64,000 bases of DNA, from NCBI GenBank assembly GCA_022885665.1, contig JAGQDJ010000005.1, positions 372,001 to 436,000 on the forward strand. Direction: 5' to 3'. The notes beneath the pieces were generated by a model that made no database searches, was not told where the DNA came from, and saw only the letters and a list, made by a program, of their open reading frames with translations. This document shows, in pieces, positions 34,900-44,558 of this stretch (its first letter is position 1; every line of letters starts with the position of its first letter). The DNA comes from Triops longicaudatus. Taxonomy: Eukaryota > Arthropoda > Branchiopoda > Notostraca > Triopsidae. The translations under genes and the position numbers were made by a program.

Positions 34900-35464
34900 C
34901 GTTAGTTCAGTGATCCCCAGCCTTTAGTCCGTGGACCAGAAACTTCATTATTTTACGGGAAAAAATTTCAATTTTACGAGAAAAGTTCACCATTTAATGG
35001 GAGAAATTAAACACATAAAATTGCGGAACCAGGGATGGAGGTTTTCTACGATTAATTGGCGATTTTTTTTTACAGTGTATGGAAAGTTAATTGGCGAACT
35101 GTACTTCGACGACGCCTACTTCAGTGAACCACGCGATGATTGCAGTTGCAATTTTGGACAGCAAGTAGTTAGTCCGAAGAACGCTACTGCCCCACAGCCT
35201 TACTTTTTTGCACAGTGCTGTGCCATTAGCATAGGACTCTTTGTTGTAGTAACTTTCTGGGAGTACTGTACAGTAGGTATAATTGAAGTTCAACCTCGCG
35301 ACGCCTATGGTTACAAGACAAAGATACAAGGTACGGCCAAGTTAGGAATCATATACTACACTTTTTGTTTATTTATTTATTTTGTTAGCGGCCGGGCCGC
35401 CGAAAATTTTTAGCTCTGACAATGGTCCGTGGTAACAATAGGGTTGGGGACTGCTGCGTTATAT
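34900..35464. mobile_element. hAT-type MITE upstream of the coiled-coil gene
   Basis: The 549-bp element 34908-35456 begins CAGTGATCCCCAGCC and ends with the inverted form GGGTTGGGGACTGCTG, so the termini match CAG(T/C)(G/A)(A/G)TCCCCA(G/A)CC. Flanking octamers CGTTAGTT (34900-34907) and CGTTATAT (35457-35464) agree at 6 of 8 positions, as an aged hAT duplication would. A 160-codon open frame inside is not recognisable as transposase. It lies 43 bases beyond the coiled-coil gene's start codon, within its 5' leader intron or promoter. Confidence 0.65.
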
Positions 35465-38400
35465 ATTGCCGATGCGTTCATAAGTCATTTAATGACAATA
35501 AGCCATTTTTGTGATAACTATCGCTATTGTTAAGCATCAAAATACTACCCATATGTCGATTTTTCTTCCAGTGTGATTAAGATCGACCCAACAAACGCTT
35601 TCCTTTCTCAAGAATCTGTCACGTATCGAGCCGTGACAGACCGAACCAGTTGGTTTCCCGACCGGGAAAACACTATTTTCTAACAAAAACAGTTGTAACC
35701 TAAGGGTTTGTTATCCTATACCACTAACTGCTAAACGAGTCCAGGAATGGGGCAGTGTTCGACCTAAATAGACCTTGGGTAACAATATATGTTTTTACAG
35801 CTCCGTAGCTCTTCCAGTGCGAACCTTTATTGTTACGGAATTACACTGTTACGGAATTGCTCATGCGATGGCCAACTTCTAATGTTATGTAAGTGTTATA
35901 TATTTACTATAGTGGGGTATAACTTTTCCTAGGAAGGAAACCTCAGCAACAAACACTTACTAGTAAGCTTTTTACGAGGATTTCTTTTTTTAAATCAAAA
36001 CATCCTTAAGCCACAATTCGAGTATCTACTTAAAATTCTCAATCTTTGCTATGGAAAATGCAATATGTTTTCAAAACAACTCGTTTCTAAAAGTAGAACG
36101 CGCAGCTGGGCGACAACTCCGTCAGTCCCAACTATGTACCGTCCTGCACTACCGCATGGCCTTTACGAAACCTGACCAACAATAGTCCGTTATTACAATC
36201 CACCTCACCTCCAATTACTGTAAACCTGAAAAAAAGACTACTACTAAGCTCGCTTGCAGCTGAAGGTCGAGTTTTTGTTATTTAAGCTAGCTCGAATGTA
36301 CTGACCAACTTGTTTCTTTTCTTGCTTTGCCGTTCCTTTCCCTTCCACTATTGTTTTGCTTTTCTATCCTCTTTATTCGCTTCTTATATTCTCGTCTCTA
36401 CTCCGGTCCGTTGTCTGATTACTCGTGTTTTATTTTACCTTTTCGCTATACGAAACCTCGCAGGCTGCGTTCATTGTTACGGTCTTCACACTTCTATTCC
36501 TTTAGCTAATTGTTCACTGGAGCGCGAACCTACCGGAAAAGGGCCAACTGTTTTTCACCGCAGACGCACACATCCACACACGCTACTTCTAGACAATGGT
36601 CATTCGTTTTAACGTTCGGAAAACCTTCGCTGTTTTACTGTTTTTACAGCTAGATCGTTACGAGTTCAAAAAAGAGCTCTGCGTGAGAAAATACACTCGC
36701 CACGTTACATTTCACACGGTTATCCTCGCGAACTAACCCAAAGCGTCGAGAGTTACTGGGGAAGACTCTAACATAGTAAATAGTATGAAGTCAGCGTTAC
36801 TCAAGGTTCTAAGGGGTTCCACATAAAAGAAAACCAGACACCGCCCCCTTTCCTTGATCGACGTCTACGACGCCTTAGGAGTTTGCATGCCTTCAAGCAC
36901 CCTCATTTGCTCTTCCGGAACGGAAACTCCTTTTAGCTCTTGAGTGCTTACTAAATTACAGGAGACCTTCGTTTCTTACAACGGGGGTCCGTTCTGGGAA
37001 CCCATCATACCAATTTCTGTCACCGTTTCCCAACTGGGCGAATTTACTAGCAAAAATCATGAAAAAAATACACAGTCTTACCTGCAAAACGAGCTCGCTT
37101 TTGTGTCGTATTTTCTAAAATAGTATTACAATGTAGTCACAATTTTTGCCCGGAATAGTCAAATTTAAAATTCGAGAAAAAAGTAGTTACGCATATTTTT
37201 TTTTTTTTTTTTTTTTTAGCTCAGAATGAACCAATGAGGGAGATACTGCCAAAAAGCTGGGCTTCATGAGTTAATAATGTGCTTCGAGATACTTTCTATT
37301 ATCAAATTGCATCATAGATACCATTACAATAAGAGTGTTCCCATCCGTTTGTTCGGTTTCAGGCAACTCTGAGGAGAAAAATGTACCAAATTTAACGTAA
37401 CCTAACTCAACCTACCCTAACCTAAAAATGTACGGCCGCGTGCTAAAAAATTATCTGTTTCGATCATGTTTTCTTTTAATTTTCTATCGCAGGCTATACA
37501 CGTCATAACATGCTGTGGATCAAAACCATGACCGCTTAAACTTCTTTGTTTTGTTGCATGTGAGATTTACAATAAAAGAAACTCATTCCTAATCGACGTT
37601 CTATAATAAACTCAAGAATTCACCCCTGCGAAACCTGTTTACAAACAAACAATATACGACAGACGAAAGTTTGTTGTGGTATTGGACTTAAACGTACAAT
37701 GCGAACTACTGAAACACGAGGCTTTCGCCGTTAAGAATTTTTCGAGCGTTCCTCCGCTACACAACGCAGTTCATTTGTAAAACCCATCCAAAAGCCGAAG
37801 GAAAATCGACACAACCTCCTTAGAAGAAGGTCGCCTATGTAGGACCCCTTGAACCTTCCATGTCACGACAGTAGACTGGTAATTCAAGCATGGGAAGTTA
37901 GTAAAGGGCGAAGGAGGCGCATGAGAGAGACAATACCAGACCATTCATCTTAAGCCTCAGGGTATTATAAAGATCGACTATAATTTTCTCTGCTCTTTCC
38001 CCTAACACTGCACTCAAAACTAACCAGAAACCACTTTGATCGAAGTTTTTCCTTATAATAATGGAATGCATATACCATTCCGAAACACTGTATTGGGATT
38101 TAGGAAAGCTTAGGACCCCTTTGGGATACTTATGGATCAAGTACTCAACGAATGTTCTCACGCTTTCTTCGGAAACAACGCACTCAGGGAACCTGTCAAG
38201 TTCCGGTAAGGATACGTGCACTTACTCGAGACTACAATCTATCACGCTTACAATGCAGGAAAAGCCTTGATTTCACCTAATTTTCTCTCTTTCATGTCGT
38301 TTAACCAAGTAGAATTCTCACTGAGTTAACCAAGTACAAAGATGAATGGATTTCCTTTGTTTATCTATAATCTTCATAAGCTGACGCGTTTTTAGATAAT

Positions 38401-39293
38401 TTATGCTGTGTTTGCAATTGTACGTATCACAAGAACGTGTAAACAAGTGAAAGAATCACGGTAATTTGTTCCGATTTGCTCAGTAAAACGTGTTAAGATG
38501 GCACTCGAAACAGCCAAAATGGTGTTATATCTAAGGCTTAGCATTATATCTATCTTTTGGCTGTGATTTTCCAACTCTTTTCTCTACTATTCAAATCTTG
38601 CTTGTCAAGAATCAACTGATCTATAAGGTTTGACCTTCCAATGAGCAAGGGGATACCCTTTTTACCTTGCTTTTATACACCCAAACCCGGACGCGTGGTT
38701 CCCCGTAGGCCTACAATACTAGAAGACTTTTTCGAAAGTGCCGTATTTGTCCTCGACTGTATTTCACTGTTAAACTACTGTTATTGTTTCATCTGACTCT
38801 GCGTACTTGAATTTTATTACTTTACACATTGTGCCAATGTTTTTGCGTAAACCACAAAGAAACCTGCAGAAACGGGAATTTCAGAGAAGACGCTTTTCCT
38901 GGTTTTGCCACATTCGTACATCCGCTGCGTATCTCAACTAAATAAAATTAGACATATATCTTCCTATGCACTTAAATCTCCGGGCCACTTTGTACTATCG
39001 CATTTTGTCATGGCTTATGATTTTCGGTACACACGGCTAATTTTGTGACATCTCAACTGACTTTTCCGGTGATGTCTCACATTCACGTCTAATCCTATAA
39101 TTCCCTCCAGATACTTCGTTCTAGTCCTTTTCACGTGCAATTTCGCCGTATGAAACGAATACCATAATCGCGAGCCCTTCGCCTTATTTGCACCTAACCC
39201 CGTACTTTCGAAAAAAAAGCTGCGCTGCGAAACAACAAGGCATGTTTGAGCGATGCTAACGGCAGGATGGAAGAATGAATTACGTAAAACAAC
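35465..39293. other. Gene-poor region upstream of the coiled-coil gene
   Basis: No supported gene. It should contain the 5' leader exon(s) and promoter of the minus-strand coiled-coil gene, which I could not place. A T run of about 22 lies at 37197-37218 and a CCTAA-like patch at 37397-37425. A 107-codon minus-strand frame (37898-38221) lacks an ATG start and any family match. Confidence 0.4.
37397..37425. repeat. Degenerate CCTAA (telomere-like) patch
   Basis: About five imperfect units of the form AACCTAAC/AACCTACC/CCTAACCTAA occur in a row. The complement TTAGG is the common arthropod telomere repeat. The patch is short and imperfect, so it is more likely an interstitial remnant or a repeat-element motif than a telomere. 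Confidence 0.5.
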
Positions 39294-39434
39294 CTCCGTT
39301 CCAGGCCCGTAGCCAGGGGGGTTAGGGGGGTTAACCCCCCATTTTGATTTTATAATGGGGAATATAGGCGAAACCGACGTGTCCAATAAAATTGCATATT
39401 GAACCCCCACCCAAACCAAAAGCCTGCTCCATTC
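39294..39434. mobile_element. 125-bp mini hAT element with 8-bp target duplication
   Basis: The element 39302-39426 begins CAGGCCCGTAGCC and ends CCAAACCAAAAGCCTG. Flanking octamers are CTCCGTTC (39294-39301) and CTCCATTC (39427-39434), 7 of 8 identical. Internal features are G runs, then C runs, then ATTTTGATTTTATAATGGGG. The body is too short to code. Diverged relatives occur near 41092 and 46952. Confidence 0.7.
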
Positions 39435-41091
39435 ATACAATTACGATATGAGTAATGCAGTAGAAACCAAGCAACGGATTGGCTAGTGGGTTTATTCTCG
39501 TTGCAGTAAAAATGGGGGTTACGGTGGTGGTGGGGGTATGTCGCCAGCTAGTCTGAACCTGTTTCAACCCCGTTTCTGTCAAAGGGAGGGGGGTTGCAAT
39601 CACCCCCCATTCCCCCTTTCGTGCCCTGCATGAGGAGTCGCTGTTGTGTTGCCCAGCGAGTAACGGTGCCCTTTTATTGATTTTGGGGGCCTTGATGGTG
39701 GCGAATTTCTTTTTTGGCGAGCAAACGGAAATCTTTAAAAAGGCTTATTAAGCTGTCATGTGTCGAACAGAATAAAATTCAGAGGGACAAAGTAAAAGTC
39801 CTAGACATCCCAGGGTGCAAAAGATGAAGCCTGGGCCAAGACAAACACGGAAAACATCTGCCGCTGGTGTCGTCGAGACAAGGCGCCGCATTGAGGCTCG
39901 GATTTTAAGGAAAAAGATATAAATAAAAGAGGAAATAGGGCTAGTTTTAAGCAAAAAAGAATTCAGGTTTACCTGTGAGTTGTCAGTAGTGTTAATCCAA
40001 AACAGGGTTAAAAATAAAAACACAAGCGAACACTAAAAGTGGGCATTCACACACAAAGGAAAGACAGACCCAGACTTAATCCATGACTGCCGCCACGCGA
40101 ATGAGTTGAGAATAGGCGGCTCCCTCCGCTATCACAACAGGAGCGCTGTAAGACGCCGTAGATTTATATCGGGATTGCGCTTGACGAGAAGTCTATGTTA
40201 CGATATTGATTCTACTTTATTGCCGATATCAATTTTATTTTGCCGCGCAAGTTATGAAAAGTTGGATGCCAAGGCAAGACTTTTTTATTTATCTAAAAAT
40301 AAATCAAAAGCACCACTCTTACAAGAAAATAATATATGATTTCACTATACTTAGGACAAATTAATAGATACTTTGAGAAACTTTTGATGGTGCTGTGTAA
40401 ATCTAGCACGTGTATATTACTATTTCATTTAATTTTATCCCAAACGTTTCTGTAACTCTTGCACCCCTTCTAAGCACCTAGCTTCTTAACTAAAGGAATT
40501 TAAGATAATATGTTTGATTTCGCGATAGTTTTCTGTTATGTCCTTTCCCTAAACTTTTCTGTTATTCTCCATTTATGTAGTGAATCTAAGTGAACTAATC
40601 TAATCTACTTTATCCACATTAATTAACCTACCTTTTCCGTTAGCCTTCCAATGCTTTTTTATGCGCGACTTGTTCAGTAGGATGGGGGCTATCACAAATC
40701 AGTATTGATATCAACTTCGCCCTCCTAAGACTGGCACGAGCTAGCTACCGTTGAGGATAAGTTGGGTAGGGAAAAAATGGTGATTCAAGTGGAATAAAGA
40801 AAAAAATTCTTATAATGTATGTGGAAAATCAGTTGTGCTGTCTAAAAAATTCTGCGTAAGAACGCATTTCAAAAGTCATGAAAAATCTGTCTTAGGAGTA
40901 AAAATAAGAATGAAGTGAAAGGATCAGTGCAAAGCAGACCAGTCTCAGAGCGACTGGATTTCTTATAGCACCTGATAGAAGTTTAATAGATTACTTGGTT
41001 ACGTTACTTGGTAATTTTACCTAATCGGGGTGAAAATGTGTTTGACCAAAATTCAACCATGACCCATGTTTCTTCACAAGGCTGTATGGAC

Positions 41092-41165
41092 GGGAGTTAG
41101 GGAGTTTGCCCCCCCTTTCCCGAGATTTTTATTTTATCATAGGGAAAACAGTAAAAGACAAAAAT
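41092..41165. mobile_element. Diverged relative of the 39.3-kb mini hAT element
   Basis: The order GGGAGTTAGGGAGTTTGCCC, then TTTTTATTTTATCATAGGGAAAA parallels the first half of the 39302-39426 element (GGGGGGTTAGG, C run, GATTTTATAATGGGGAATA). A long A run follows immediately. Termini were not recognised, so this is a fragment. Confidence 0.4.
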
Positions 41166-41399
41166 GTAAAAAAAAAAAAAAAAAAAAAAAAATACATTAA
41201 AACTCATCTCGCACCAAAATCCTGGGCAATCTAACTGTCCCGTTCTAGATTTTCCTCTGGTCAATATAATTCGTTAAATAAGAACAAACCACAAGGAAAT
41301 AGATGTACAAACAAGGGTAATAACAATTAGTTTAGATTAGGCCCCGAAACAAAACCTTACACGGGAGAATAATGTGGGAAATTATAAGACATCGTACAG

Positions 41400-41760
41400 T
41401 ACACACGGTGCAAAAAAAACTTTATTATTTTAAACACTATTGTTGAATTTTTGCAACTTTTTCTTACACTGAAAAACAGAAAATCGGGCAATTAGTTACA
41501 ATAATCGGGCAATTAGTGCAGGTCTCACTATTTTAAGTTTTTAGATGAAAAGAATAATAAAATCGGTCAGATGCTTATTATGGCATGTTGAAATTTTAAG
41601 ATTTTGCATGTCCATATTGTAGTGTACCCTTATCCAGATCATATCTTTGTCCTTTGACTTCGTTCACTGTTATAGAGCTACCCTACATGAAGGAATCGAT
41701 GTCCCTAACTTTTATTTTAAAAAATCTGGAAGTTGTGTACATCGTGACCTCAATAAAAAA
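41400..41760. repeat. Dispersed repeat copy A (relative of 55540-55860)
   Basis: Sequence from about 41440 to 41740 aligns by eye with 55555-55840. Shared blocks in the same order include TTGAATTTTTGC, AATCGGTCAG/AACCGGTCAG, GTAGTGTACCCTTATCCAGA versus GTAATGTACATCTATCCAGA, AGAGCTACC versus AGAACTACC, and GGAAGTTGTGTA versus GAAAGTTGTGTA. Both copies are on the same strand and non-coding. Confidence 0.6.
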
Positions 41761-42062
41761 TAGCGAGTATTCAGTGCTAAAATGCTATACATAAAGAATT
41801 AATAACCAATCTTTGGAAACTTTCATTCCTTTCACTATTGTTTTCAGAAGGTCAACCCTCGCGAAACTTCCGCCATCGCAAAACTAATTTCGTCTCGTAG
41901 CAAAAAAGTCCAATATTTGTGGTTAAGTCAACAGAAGATAACGTAACCGAGAGCTTTAGGGACAAACATCGTCGTGTAGTATTTCAAGTCTCATATTTTT
42001 CCTATGACAATGCTCGCACCGTTTGCGCCCAGACTTGCATCAGCCGCCCTGTTCCTAGATTT

Positions 42063-42131
42063 CTGACGTACAACATTGACGTCACAGTCCTTACAACCAA
42101 TAGGCACCTAACACGGAAGCGGGTATAAAAG
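42063..42131 (+). promoter_or_regulatory. XBP1 promoter: CRE, ERSE-like element and TATA box
   Basis: Three elements occur in order: a palindromic CRE TGACGTCA (42077-42084), CCAAT (42097-42101) separated by exactly nine bases from ACACG (42111-42115), and TATAAAAG (42124-42131). The consensus ER stress response element is CCAAT-N9-CCACG, so this differs by one base. NF-Y plus ATF6 or XBP1 act at ERSEs, and ATF6 recognises CRE-related sites. Transcription is expected to start near 42155. Confidence 0.7.
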
Positions 42132-42171
42132 CAACTATTCTACTAGAAACCTCCCATTTTCTAACCCAACA

Positions 42172-42277
42172 ATGTCGAGTGCGTAGTGACCAAATAAATA
42201 TGGTAGACGATGTAAAAGCAAGGTGCTCGTGAATGTTCCACAACAATCAAAACAGTCTCAACCATGACACACGGTGA
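42172..42277 (+). promoter_or_regulatory. Three upstream ORFs in the XBP1 leader
   Basis: Downstream of the TATA box, three short ORFs precede the main ATG. uORF1 is 42172-42186 (MSSA). uORF2 is 42200-42232 (MVDDVKARCS). uORF3 is 42233-42277, 14 codons plus stop, which begins immediately after uORF2 and overlaps the main start at 42264 out of frame. All would be in the mRNA if transcription starts near 42155. Such uORFs normally restrain translation of the main ORF. Confidence 0.6.
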
Positions 42278-43658
42278 AGTGTCTGTCAAAGTTCCTAAAC
42301 CAGTGAAATTGTCTAAAAGCGAGACAATGAAAACGTCCACCAAAGTTCGACAAATCGCTCCGGCGATTGATCCCTCTTCTCCAGGGAATGCAACAATTCC
42401 CTTACAATCCACAACTATCACCTTGGAATCCGATTCGGATACCGATGTTAGTTTCATCATCTTAGACCCTAATGGAGAACCGATTGGTGCGAATATTATC
42501 GCGAATTCGTCAACCTACGCTTTCCCTTCACCATCCAGTTGGTCTACAAGTTCGTCTCCAAGCCCGACAATGGAAAATCGAAACAATTACTTGCACGGTA
42601 CTAAGAAGCCTGTGACAAGAGAAGAAAAAATGGCCTTAAGGTAAAGCTTTAACTTCTTTTGAATTTAACTCGATTCTAATATCTTGATTTGACAGGAAAA
42701 TGCGTAACAGGCATGCGGCACAAATGGCCCGCGAGCGAAAGCGAGCCCGTATGGATGAGTTGGAGGCCCAAGTCCGCGAACTACAACAGAAAAATCAAGA
42801 ACTTTTACGTCAAAATGAAGCACTACGTCAAGAAAACTCAAGAGTAAATCGAGAAAACTCTGCACTTCGGGAAAATACCAACAACCAGAGGTTAAAAATC
42901 GAGCCAGCGGAGTGCGTAACATCAGAAGAAGAATGTTCCAGAACTTCCGAAGTGTCTGTGAGCGCAGTTTCCCCTTCCTTTGAATCAGCAGAATTCATTA
43001 ATGGTCCTCAGCAGAAGGAACAGGAAAGGAAATTGCGTTGCAAACGCGCCGGAGCTATGGATCAAACTTCGATGGTCGTCTTTGCCCTCCTTTGCTTGCT
43101 GAAAAAACTGAACGTGAACTCCATGCCTGCCAACTTGTCGAAGCAAACCATGTCTGCGCAGCAGACGTCGATGGTAAGGAACTGGGTTCGCGTTGCAGCA
43201 GCTCAGAAACAGCGAGGGCCGCTTCGCAAATCGGGGTTGATAGCTGTGAAGCGGTTAATGAAGGCGTATTTGAAGAACACGGGGATTACTTAACAGTTAA
43301 AGCGATTGGTTCGGAGGACATCTTGAGCATACTCAGCGAAGCAGTGGAAGTCAGTAGTCAGGATCTCTTAGGTCTAGTAGATGAGAAAGAAGTAGATTTG
43401 GATGGATTGCAAGAGTTGCTGGATGAAGTCAGCGAGTTAAACCGAATGGAAGTTGACAACGAAGATTTCGAAAATAATCGCAGCTCCCCAAATGTTTATA
43501 GTCCGGAGCAATGCACCCCAGATTGGCTAACAGCGTTTAGAGAGGCTCAGCGTGATTCTGATACAGGTTCTACTTCTTCCATTTACGTTGATGAGTATGT
43601 CGAAGAACCAGAATGGTTACAGGGTTTAGATGAGACTTTACCTCCCCTTTATTGTTAA
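42264..43658 (+). CDS. XBP1: X-box binding protein 1 (bZIP transcription factor of the unfolded protein response)
   Basis: Coding segments of the active form are 42264-42640, 42696-43011 and 43041-43658, giving 436 residues. XBP1 drives ER chaperone and ERAD genes once IRE1 splices its mRNA. The basic region KMRNRHAAQMARERKRARMD and the adjoining leucine zipper (LEAQVRELQQKNQELLRQNE onwards) span the conventional 55-base intron (42641-42695). The unspliced reading frame ends at 43293 (324 residues). After the frame change, an acidic Ser-rich activation region runs to the TAA at 43656-43658 (SEDILSILSEAVE, EEPEWLQGLDETLPP). The unspliced tail contains a hydrophobic stretch, MVVFALLCLL, analogous to the HR2 segment that holds XBP1u mRNA at the ER membrane. 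AATAAA follows at 43908-43913. DRG1 is convergent downstream. Confidence 0.93.
43005..43050 (+). promoter_or_regulatory. Predicted IRE1 non-spliceosomal intron (43012-43040) and flanking hairpins
   Basis: The 5' hairpin has stem TCCT/AGGA around the 7-base loop CAGCAGA, which fits the CNG'CNGN IRE1 consensus, with cleavage after 43011. A second hairpin, GCG(TTGCAAA)CGC, supplies cleavage after 43040 (TTG'CAAA). Removing these 29 bases changes frame by +2, the same class as the 23- and 26-base introns of other animals, and joins CAG to CAA to open the long 43041-43658 frame. The 3' loop lacks the consensus C at position 1 and G at position 6. Confidence 0.7.
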
Positions 43659-44558
43659 ATTACACTGCATACCCTATAATTAATTGTGCTTTCGGGATTC
43701 CTTGGGTTTCGCGGGCGTGACTTTTCGAGAACTGACGAATTGTTGTAAATACGGTGATGTAAATTGCGGAGTAACTTAATATAATTTTCTATGGTAAACG
43801 CAGTACATGTTAATATGGGACATTTTAATACGTGTTATTACTCAAAAGTATCGAAACTACTCATGGGTACACGTCCAGTGTAGAAATTACTAACGTGCTA
43901 CAAATTAAATAAAAGCTTTTTTAAGAAAGCTTAGAACTAGGCAGGAAATATTCTCAACAGCAATACTACTTTCAAAACGGCTTCGTCGATATTTTAACCG
44001 TTTTACAACATGATTTGAGACAATTTTCCACCTATCTCCGAATTTTCCATTAATTCCGAGTCGTACGAATTCTGTGATATGTACTAATGCTTAAAGAAAA
44101 ACGCAGACGTGCAATTCCGCATAAAATAGTAGGGCAATAGAATCTCGTTATAACAAACTCTTATAAAAAATTGAAAGGTGTAATGGAAGGGATGTCAGGT
44201 CGTAAATGTTGTGTGTAAAAGAAATACACCTAATCCAACGAACTTTGGAATCAACGGTCAGTTTCTTCTGTCGCCAGGTGGTTTGTTATAATGAGATCCC
44301 ACTGCATTTTTATCCAGAATGTGTCACTATTATATGCCATTACCACAAATAAGAATATATTGTTAATATTATTTTACTATCTAATTTAAAAAGTGCAGAA
44401 GAAAACGAAAGATAAACCAGTTACTTCAGAAAGCGGGGATGATGTTGGATGAGGTAATGATTAAAACCCATTCAGCAAAGATGTTTTTTATATACATGTT
44501 TATTTTGTCAAGAATTTTCGCCCAATCAACCACAGTAAGATGCAAAGGCGTAAGGTTA
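43659..44558. other. Convergent spacer, XBP1 and DRG1 3' ends
   Basis: XBP1 poly(A) signal AATAAA lies at 43908-43913, 250 bases past the stop. The minus-strand signal for DRG1 (TTTATT on the plus strand, 44499-44504) lies about 55 bases beyond its stop codon. A 170-bp inverted-repeat element lies between them at 44135-44304. Confidence 0.5.
44135..44304. mobile_element. 170-bp MITE with 24-bp terminal inverted repeats
   Basis: The left end reads CAATAGAATCTCGTTATAAC and continues AAAC. The reverse complement of the right end reads CAGTGGGATCTCATTATAAC and continues AAAC, so 20 of 24 bases match. The interior is non-coding. Target duplications were not evident. Ends with a CTCGTTATAAC-type core are common among Tc/pogo-like MITEs, but I do not assign a superfamily. 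Confidence 0.65.

Larger units (their letters stand above)
39435..42062. other. Gene-poor region upstream of XBP1
   Basis: No gene is supported. Contents: G- and C-rich tracts at 39510-39625, an MITE relative near 41092, a run of about 27 A residues at 41166-41192, and a ~350-base dispersed repeat near 41400-41760. The promoter of XBP1 begins in the final ~200 bases. Confidence 0.45.

Noticed and set aside
34931..35413. 160-codon plus-strand frame
   Set aside because: It lies entirely inside the 549-bp hAT MITE and does not resemble transposase or any known protein.
37397..37425. True telomeric repeat array
   Set aside because: Only about five imperfect CCTAA-like units, flanked by ordinary sequence; far too short for a telomere.
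37898..38221. 107-codon minus-strand frame
   Set aside because: Starts with GTG directly after a stop and has no recognisable family or splice signals.
39015..39440. 141-codon minus-strand frame
   Set aside because: It runs through the 125-bp mini hAT element and its G/C tracts, so it is not a gene.
39510..39629. Right end of a larger hAT element starting at 39302
   Set aside because: CCCTG at 39625-39629 resembles a terminus, but its flanking octamer does not match, whereas the end at 39426 has a 7/8 matching duplication.
43151..43205. CAGCAGA and CAGCAGC loops resembling a pair of IRE1 sites
   Set aside because: Every combination of cuts here removes 34, 37 or 40 bases (1 mod 3), which does not connect the bZIP frame to the long 3' frame. 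The second site also has no good stem.
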